Source: DATARH01 sp963712835
GTDB taxonomy: Bacteria; Pseudomonadota; Alphaproteobacteria; ATCC43930; CGMCC-115725
Direction: 5' to 3'
DNA: 64,000 nucleotides
Assembly (NCBI GenBank): GCA_963712835.1
Contig: CAVQJJ010000014.1
Span: 115,275 to 179,274 of the forward strand
A program made the translations under genes and the position numbers. Below, one piece after another: positions 59,375 through 64,000 of this stretch. Every line of letters starts with the position of its first letter. Positions within the stretch are counted from its first letter, which is position 1. The notes beneath the pieces are model-generated. The model did not search any database. It was given only the letters and a program-made list of their open reading frames with translations, and was not told where the DNA came from.

Positions 59375-59409
59375 AAGCCGCCCCTTGGGGGCCGTCCCTG
59401 AGCGGCTTT
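59374..59409 (+). terminator. Terminator hairpin after the tRNA
   Basis: AAAGCCGC (59374-59381) pairs with GCGGCTTT (59402-59409) and an inner CCCC/GGGG pair can extend it. It starts at the last base of the tRNA. Only three T follow, so termination may be partial. Confidence 0.6.
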
Positions 59410-59495
59410 CACACCGCGCACCCCTGGTTGTTTAGCGCTCGTTAACCTTGGCCGGCAATCCTCGGCTCACCCCAAGGTGGTCTCGGCAGGAGTTT

Positions 59496-60095
59496 ATGGA
59501 GCGCAACAGGTGGGAGACGGCGATACGCTGCCTCGAGGTCGCGGTGCATCCCAACACCGGCGACGACGAGCTGATCGCCGCGGTCAATGGTTTCCGGCGC
59601 ACGGCGGAGGGGTTGCCGCTGGGCCAGGTCTGCATCGAGTTCGCGTGCGGCGGCGTACCGCTGGCCGATCTGGCGCAGATGAAGGACATGCTCGAACGGC
59701 TGAACCGCGACAACCTCGAATTGCGGCGCAAGCTTGCGGTCGAGGAGGCGGCGCAGGCGAGCGCGGCGCGCCGGCTCGACGACGCCTACTGCCGCATCCA
59801 TCAGTTGACGCAAGAGGCGATGGCCGCGCAGCGTCTGTCCCATGCGACGGAGCAGGAGTTCGAGGCGTTTCGCGCCGCCTACGCGCAAGCGCTCGACGGT
59901 ATGAAGCAGAGCAATGTCGATTTGCGTTCGGCGCTTGACGATACGAAACGTCGGGCAGCGGCGGAGGCGCGCCGCCCATTCGGCGCCTTCCTCGCCGAGG
60001 CGCGCCTTTCTACCGACGAGGCGGCGGCCGTCAACAGCGGTGTCGGCAGCGGCCGGCTGCGAGTCGTCGAACCGACCGACCCGTGGACGGCATAA
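59496..60095 (+). CDS. Coiled-coil protein of unknown function
   Basis: A protein of about 199 residues. The N-terminal part (MERNRWETAIRCLEVAVHPN, then TGDDELIAAVNGFRRTAEGL) looks like a short helical unit. Residues about 60-160 are a long heptad-rich helix (LAQMKDMLERLNRDNLELRR, RIHQLTQEAMAAQRLSHATE), followed by a basic hinge and an acidic tail. AGGAG lies three bases before the ATG at 59496, closer than usual. A frame start 16 codons earlier overlaps the gap. No family is recognised; a structural or regulatory role is possible. Confidence 0.6.
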   Translation: MERNRWETAIRCLEVAVHPNTGDDELIAAVNGFRRTAEGLPLGQVCIEFACGGVPLADLAQMKDMLERLNRDNLELRRKLAVEEAAQASAARRLDDAYCRIHQLTQEAMAAQRLSHATEQEFEAFRAAYAQALDGMKQSNVDLRSALDDTKRRAAAEARRPFGAFLAEARLSTDEAAAVNSGVGSGRLRVVEPTDPWTA

Positions 60096-60221
60096 GTTAA
60101 GGGAGAACAAGTTTTAGGCGGTAAATCAGCGGTTTAAAGCACACCGTGACAGGCTCCGAAAGGAACGTAGGCCTCGGCCCCTCGTTGCTTTGAGAACGAT
60201 GTTTTGCTTTCGGAGCCGATC

Positions 60222-60491
60222 ATGAAGCGCTTGCTTGCTGCCGGCGCGATGGTCGTCGTGGCGCTCGGTTTTGCGGCGACGTCCGACGCGCAGGCATATT
60301 CTCCACTGCCCCCGCCATTGCAACTCCGCCCGGCGATGCCGGAATCGATGCCGACCGTGGAGCCGTTCTCGGCGACCGCGCCGGACGATCTCTCGGGGAC
60401 CGCCCGGCACAACATCACCGCCACGCCGGAATGCGGCGCCGCCAACCCGCAAGGTGGAATTCCGTCGATGGTGACCGGCACCTGTCCCTGA
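60222..60491 (+). CDS. Small secreted Pro-rich protein (first of tandem pair)
   Basis: An 89-residue protein with signal peptide MKRLLAAGAMVVVALGFAAT, cleavage near SDAQA, and a Pro-rich mature part ending HNITATPECGAANPQGGIPS and MVTGTCP. GGAG lies before the ATG at 60222. The ending resembles that of the next frameshifted gene (INCEPPGLPPSGIG...NHTCP), so the two are tandem duplicates. Two cysteines near the end may form a disulfide. The function is unknown. Confidence 0.6.
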   Translation: MKRLLAAGAMVVVALGFAATSDAQAYSPLPPPLQLRPAMPESMPTVEPFSATAPDDLSGTARHNITATPECGAANPQGGIPSMVTGTCP

Positions 60492-60511
60492 CAATTTCAA
60501 TGGAGGCGATG

Positions 60512-60749
60512 ATGCCACGCTTGCTTCTCCTGTCTGCGGCTGCCGCCGCGATCCTGAAGTCTTGCCGGTCCGGCCCAGGCCCAGCCGGTCCACGCCATCC
60601 GGGCTTTTCCGGAAGTGGTGATCCCACCCGCGAACCCGTATCCCCCGGAGATCGGCGCGACCATCGGCTCGGACATCAATTGCGAGCCGCCGGGCCTGCC
60701 GCCATCGGGGATCGGTGCGTTGCCGCCGTCGAACCACACCTGTCCTTGA
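60512..60749 (+). pseudogene. Second small secreted protein of the pair, one-base frameshift
   Basis: GGAGG five bases upstream marks the ATG at 60512 (MPRLLLLSAAAAAILK). After that the frame loses the expected mature part, while the next frame continues LAGPAQAQPVHAIRAFPEVV and ends GIGALPPSNHTCP at 60749. Dropping one base near 60555-60560 joins a normal signal peptide with cleavage near AQA to the mature sequence of about 78 residues in total, similar to its upstream neighbour. A sequencing error is as likely as a true inactivation. Confidence 0.55.
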
Positions 60750-60808
60750 GGCGCGTCGCGTCCGCGCGGGCCGCTTGCTTTGCACGAGATTGACGGGCCA
60801 ATCTAGCT

Positions 60809-60885
60809 GTCATACCGAAGGCCGGTATCCAGCCTTCCTTCGCTGCGGCGGTGGAACCCTGGGTCCTGGCCTCCGCCGGGACGAC
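60809..60885. repeat. GTCATACCGGCGAAGGCCGGTATCCAG-type repeat, copy 2
   Basis: GTCATACCGAAGGCCGGTATCCAG at the left and CTCCGCCGGGACGAC at the right match the copy at 50878-50958. It precedes the amidase gene. Confidence 0.6.
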
Positions 60886-60930
60886 GAGAAGAGGCGAGTT
60901 GCGGAATGTCTGACGATAGGTCGGGCGCGA

Positions 60931-62331
60931 ATGACCAACGTCGCTGACGACATTGCATATCTTTCAGCTCGGGAGCTTACCAGCGCTTACCGCACCGGCA
61001 AATCGTCACCGGTCGAAGCGGCCGAAGCGCTGTTCGCCCGGCTCGACGACCTGCAGCCGAAGCTCAATGCGTTCTGCGTCGTCGATCGCGCTGGCGCGCT
61101 GGCGGCGGCGCGCGCGTCGGAAGCGCGTTGGCGAATCGGCAAGCCGCTCTCGCCAATCGACGGCGTGCCGGCGACGATCAAGGATCTGATGCTGATGCGC
61201 GGGCTGCCGACCCTGCGCGGCTCGCACTTGATTGACCCGAACCAGGACTGGTCGGAGGATTCGCCCGCGGTGGCGCGGTTCAAGGAAGCCGGTGCGATCA
61301 TCCTTGGCAAGACCACCACCCCTGAATTTGGCTGGATCGCAGTCGGCGACTCGCCGCTCACCGGCATCACCCGCAACCCGTGGAACCTTGAGCGTACGCC
61401 GGGCGGCAGCAGCGCCGGCGCCGCCGCGGCCTGCGCGGCGGGGATCGGCGTCCTCAATCTCGGCAGCGATGGCGCCGGCTCGATCCGCATCCCGTCGTGC
61501 TTTTCCGGAGTCTTCGGCATCAAGCCGACCTTTGGCCGGGTGCCGGCCTACCCGCCCTCGCCGATGGGCCTGTTGTCGCATCACGGGCCGATCTGCCGCG
61601 GCGTCGCCGACGCGGCGGCGATGCTCGACGCGATCGGCCGGCCCGACCCGCGCGACCCGTATTGGCTCCCCGTCTCCGACACCAGCTTTGCCGCTAGCAT
61701 CGACGGCGGGGTCAAAGGCTGGAAGATCGCCTTCAGCCCCGATCTCGGCTACGCCAGAGTGCAGCCGGAAATCGCCGCCGCGGTCGCCGCCGCGGCGCGC
61801 CAATTCGAAGTGCTGGGCGCGCATGTCGAACAGGTCGGCAAGATTTTCGACTCGCCGCGCGAGGCGCTGCTGATCCTGTGGGGCGCCGGCGCGGCGCGCA
61901 TCGTCGCCGGCATCCCGACCGAAAAGCTGAAGCAGTGCGACCCCGGCTTTGTCGCGGTCGCCGAGGCCGGCGCGAAGATCGGCGCAGTCGACTATCTCGG
62001 CGCCGATCTGGAGCGCAGCGCGCTCGGCCGCACGATGGGCGCCTTCCACGAGAAATACGACCTGCTGCTGACGCCGATGATGCCGGTGCCGGCGCTGCCG
62101 GTCGGCGAGGACCTCAACAGCCCCGACGACGAGCATTGGGTCGACTGGTCGCCGTTCAGCTACCCGTTCAACATGACCCGCCAGCCGGCGGCTTCGATCC
62201 CCTGCGGCCTCACCGGCGGCGGCTTGCCGATCGGCTTGCAGATCGTCGGCCCGCTGCACGCCGACGCCAAGGTGCTGCGCGCCGCCCGCGCCTTCGAGGC
62301 GACCCAGCCGGTCCGCCGCCCGCCGATTTAA
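60931..62331 (+). CDS. Amidase signature family enzyme
   Basis: A 466-residue enzyme of the amidase signature family. The catalytic Lys is in PATIKDLMLMRG, the Ser-cisSer pair in TPGGSSAGAAAACAAGIGV, and the nucleophile region reads GSDGAGSIRIPSCFSGVFGI. These three parts make the Ser-cisSer-Lys triad. It may act on aliphatic, aromatic or peptide amides, or in GatA-like amidotransfer, but no GatB or GatC is present. ATG 60931 (MTNVADDIAYLSARELTSAY) fits the family start. Confidence 0.92.
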   Translation: MTNVADDIAYLSARELTSAYRTGKSSPVEAAEALFARLDDLQPKLNAFCVVDRAGALAAARASEARWRIGKPLSPIDGVPATIKDLMLMRGLPTLRGSHLIDPNQDWSEDSPAVARFKEAGAIILGKTTTPEFGWIAVGDSPLTGITRNPWNLERTPGGSSAGAAAACAAGIGVLNLGSDGAGSIRIPSCFSGVFGIKPTFGRVPAYPPSPMGLLSHHGPICRGVADAAAMLDAIGRPDPRDPYWLPVSDTSFAASIDGGVKGWKIAFSPDLGYARVQPEIAAAVAAAARQFEVLGAHVEQVGKIFDSPREALLILWGAGAARIVAGIPTEKLKQCDPGFVAVAEAGAKIGAVDYLGADLERSALGRTMGAFHEKYDLLLTPMMPVPALPVGEDLNSPDDEHWVDWSPFSYPFNMTRQPAASIPCGLTGGGLPIGLQIVGPLHADAKVLRAARAFEATQPVRRPPI

Positions 62332-62336
62332 CCATT

Positions 62337-62430
62337 GTCATTGCGAGGAGCGCAACGCGCGACGCAGCAATCTCGCGCCGTCTTCGCCGCCCTCCACCGA
62401 ACGAGATTGCTTCGCGACGCTTGCAATGAC
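62337..62430. repeat. GTCATTGCGAG-type inverted repeat, copy 2
   Basis: GTCATTGCGAGGAGCGCAACG at the left and GCGACGCTTGCAATGAC at the right are inverted ends. Its right border contains or adjoins GAGGAAA, the only plausible Shine-Dalgarno sequence of the GNAT gene. Confidence 0.65.
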
Positions 62431-62442
62431 GAGGAAATGGTT

Positions 62443-62868
62443 ATGACCGAGCCCAACATCGTCGTCACCGACGCGCCCGACGATGCCGACATCAAAATCA
62501 TTCAGGACGGGCTGAAGGCCTACAACACCGAGAAGGCCGGCTATGACGATTACCAGCCGCTCGCGGTGTTCGTCACCGATCCCGTGACCGGCAAGGTGGT
62601 CGGCGGGCTTTACGGCGGCAGCTATATCGGGCAGGCGCGGGTCGAGCGCTTCTTCCTGCCCGAAAACCTGCGGCGCGACCGCATCGGCAGCCGGGCGCTG
62701 AAGCTGGCCGAGGAGGAGGCAAGACGGCGCGGCTGCTCGCGGATCACGCTGAATACGCTGGAGATCCAGGCGCCCGGCTTCTACCTGAAGCAAGGCTACA
62801 CGATGGCGGCGAAGCTCGACTGCGACCCGCCCGGCATCACGCGGTATGTGATGACGAAGAAACTTTAA
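62443..62868 (+). CDS. GNAT-family N-acetyltransferase
   Basis: A protein of about 141 residues. Motif A with the acetyl-CoA loop is VERFFLPENLRRDRIGSRAL, followed by KLAEEEARRRGCSRITLNTL and the C-terminal FYLKQGYTMAAKLD. The N-terminal part starts MTEPNIVVTDAPDDADIKII. The ATG at 62443 is chosen because GAGGAAA lies upstream at 62431; the 36 codons before it come from a repeat. The substrate is unknown. Confidence 0.85.
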   Translation: MTEPNIVVTDAPDDADIKIIQDGLKAYNTEKAGYDDYQPLAVFVTDPVTGKVVGGLYGGSYIGQARVERFFLPENLRRDRIGSRALKLAEEEARRRGCSRITLNTLEIQAPGFYLKQGYTMAAKLDCDPPGITRYVMTKKL

Positions 62869-62886
62869 GAGAGCGGCTGGGTTCAC

Positions 62887-62918
62887 AAAAAAGGGCTGCC
62901 TCCCCCACGGGAAGCGGC
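62887..62918 (-). terminator. Rho-independent terminator of the membrane-protein cassette
   Basis: GCTGCCTCCC (62895-62904) and GGGAAGCGGC (62909-62918) pair at nine of ten positions, with one U-G and one mismatch. On the minus strand the stem, extended by G-C pairs, is followed by TTTTTT at 62892-62887. It lies 15 bases after the stop of the minus-strand gene. Confidence 0.65.
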
Positions 62919-62932
62919 TTTACGCTGATCGC

Positions 62933-63517
62933 TTAAGCAGCGGCTGGCGCGCGCGGCGCTCGCCCTTCGGATGCATCGGCGGCGCTTTCGACGAGGATCA
63001 CGACTCCCATGATCCGTGCTAGCGCCCTCGCTGCATTGCGGCAAAGTACAAGAAAGCAAATGACCACTATCGTAACGGGAAATAGTAGAATGACCGGCAG
63101 CGACCGAACAGCCATCGTGACTGCAACCGTGCGTGTTGCTGACTTAACGAGTTTTCTAATTGCTTCGCGTGTCTCGGGGTTGTTCACACGATCAATCACG
63201 TTCTCGATCGGTGCCCGCGTCGGCATAGGTCCATGCCACCAGATGCTAAAACCGGCGACAAGGATGCGCGGTAGTGTTCCAGCGTGAGCAAAGCGAATGA
63301 TCTGCTCAAGCGCAACCCGGATAGCGCGGTATTCGCGACTGTTAAAGGAGATGCCGCCCGCAAGTGCCAAATCGAAGATGGCATCTCGCTTTTCGAAAAC
63401 GACCTGCCGCGCGACATCGGCCCAGACGCACTGCCACGGCCAATAGAAGACGATAAGGAACGCCCCAGCAGCGACAATACCGGTCAACGCATGAACGCCG
63501 ATCATGATGTCGGTCAT
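62933..63517 (-). CDS. Membrane protein of unknown function, second gene of cassette
   Basis: A 194-residue protein with a first hydrophobic helix (LTGIVAAGAFLIVFYWPWQC), a soluble middle of about 110 residues (EQIIRFAHAGTLPRILVAGF, WHGPMPTRAPIENVIDRVNN) and a second helical region (SLPVILLFPVTIVVICFLVL). The tail is Ala/Pro-rich. No family is recognised. Base composition is lower in GC than neighbours (31 of 60 in 63061-63120). The ATG shares four bases with the stop of the upstream gene. Confidence 0.6.
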   Translation of the reverse strand: MTDIMIGVHALTGIVAAGAFLIVFYWPWQCVWADVARQVVFEKRDAIFDLALAGGISFNSREYRAIRVALEQIIRFAHAGTLPRILVAGFSIWWHGPMPTRAPIENVIDRVNNPETREAIRKLVKSATRTVAVTMAVRSLPVILLFPVTIVVICFLVLCRNAARALARIMGVVILVESAADASEGRAPRAPAAA

Positions 63518-63906
63518 AGTCGGTCCCTCGGATTGGTGCGGCCCTTTTCCGTCAGACCCGATGACGAACGCTGGGGGTCGATTTTAGTCTCCAAATCCTT
63601 AATCCGCCCTTGCATATAGGCGACTTTTCGCTGTCGCAGCTTGCGTTCAGCAATCGCCCAGATTGTCGATAGCCCGGCAACCGAAAATGCAAAGACCAAG
63701 CGAACGTCCCACAGGATCGAAAGGGCCATCGTAAAGGCTGTCGTTTTCCCCGCGATGCTGTCTATCGCCAGATATAAGCACCAAAAGCCAAAAGCCAGCG
63801 TGCTGTATCGGAGCGCTGCCCGGATGGTGCTATAGAGCTGATCGACCCTATGGAGGGCTAGCCTTTCTTTGCCTTGCGCGCCCAGCGCTGTGGTTGCCCT
63901 CGCCAT
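63514..63906 (-). CDS. Small membrane protein with coiled-coil tail, first gene of cassette
   Basis: A 130-residue protein with two hydrophobic helices (TLAFGFWCLYLAIDSIAG and SILWDVRLVFAFSVAGLSTI) followed by a charged helix RKLRQRKVAYMQGRIKDLET. No family is recognised. It overlaps the downstream gene by four bases (ATGA), so the two proteins are likely made together and may form a membrane complex. The composition is again below the window norm. The 94 bases from 63907 to the window end show no gene, only the beginning of a GGTGAGGG word seen in a dispersed repeat. Confidence 0.6.
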   Translation of the reverse strand: MARATTALGAQGKERLALHRVDQLYSTIRAALRYSTLAFGFWCLYLAIDSIAGKTTAFTMALSILWDVRLVFAFSVAGLSTIWAIAERKLRQRKVAYMQGRIKDLETKIDPQRSSSGLTEKGRTNPRDRL

Positions 63907-64000
63907 CCTGCCACGGATTTAGCAGCATTTTTCTATGTTGGCGAGTAGTTTGAGGGAAGAAATCTCCGATGCCGATACGCCTCGCGCGGGTGAGGGGGAG

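Noticed and set aside
60431..60793. A 120-codon frame over the second secreted-protein gene.
   Set aside because: Its mature part is Arg-rich and unlike a secreted protein; the alternative frame gives a good relative of the preceding gene, so a frameshift explains it better.
1..64000. CRISPR arrays, prophage genes, transposases and rRNA genes.
   Set aside because: No regularly spaced direct repeats, integrase, transposase or rRNA sequence was recognised on either strand. The repeats present are isolated palindromes.

Overview
The window is high-GC, densely coded and free of phage or transposase genes. Its content points to a free-living alphaproteobacterium, probably of the Rhodospirillales or a neighbouring order. 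The supporting markers are RpoH with an RluA-family pseudouridine synthase next to it, a DUF4169 gene beside an RHH_4-type gene, a DUF1244 gene, urea and branched-chain amino acid ABC systems, and short inverted repeats of the kinds common in soil Alphaproteobacteria. The assignment is by gene content only.

Layout, left to right. 1-5.4 kb: a Rieske-type ring-hydroxylating oxygenase (beta then alpha on the minus strand), a luciferase-like flavin monooxygenase, small secreted proteins, a cupin and an alpha/beta hydrolase. 5.4-13.7 kb: a repeat-rich gap, an ornithine decarboxylase-type enzyme, the rluD-like/rpoH pair, then an XRE regulator with Cys-rich and His-rich tails translationally coupled to a copper-type P-ATPase. 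13.7-20.3 kb: an MscS-type channel and a Liv-type transporter whose permease LivM and ATPase LivG are one fused protein. 20.3-26.7 kb: the rod-shape cluster rodA-mrdA-mreD-mreC-mreB, with a one-base frameshift in mreC. 26.7-29.6 kb: small regulators, a macrodomain protein, an ECF sigma factor and an orphan OmpR-type response regulator.

29.6-35.3 kb is a complete urea uptake operon urtABCDE. Upstream of it are a well-spaced sigma-54 promoter (GG/GC elements) and a 17-bp TGCA-N9-TGCA palindrome of NtrC-box type, so it is probably nitrogen-regulated. 35.4-50.8 kb is a mixed block: DUF1697, an amidase, a DjlA-like J-protein, an S41 protease, a PanE-like reductase, two MFS transporters, pirin, a short-chain dehydrogenase, a class III nucleotide cyclase broken by a one-base frameshift, a HAD phosphatase and a GC-poor pyrD.

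50.9-59.4 kb is mostly a sulfur-trafficking block. cysE, an IscR-like Rrf2 regulator, a NifS-like desulfurase, IscS, an A-type carrier, a 148-residue protein and a 2Fe-2S ferredoxin are followed by tenA, mnmA and a CAU-anticodon tRNA. The 148-residue protein sits where hscA sits in classical isc operons and looks like a shrunken HscA that has lost its phosphate-binding loop, middle and substrate-binding domain. I regard this as the most interesting object in the window. An IscR type-1-like box overlaps the predicted promoter in front of cysE. The right end holds a coiled-coil protein, two tandem small secreted proteins (the second frameshifted), an amidase, a GNAT acetyltransferase and a lower-GC two-gene membrane-protein cassette.

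At least five families of dispersed inverted repeats lie between genes, and some supply translation-initiation signals. Three genes carry apparent single-base insertions. Either the assembly has residual indels or there are recent pseudogenes, and this should be settled before biological conclusions are drawn from those three loci.
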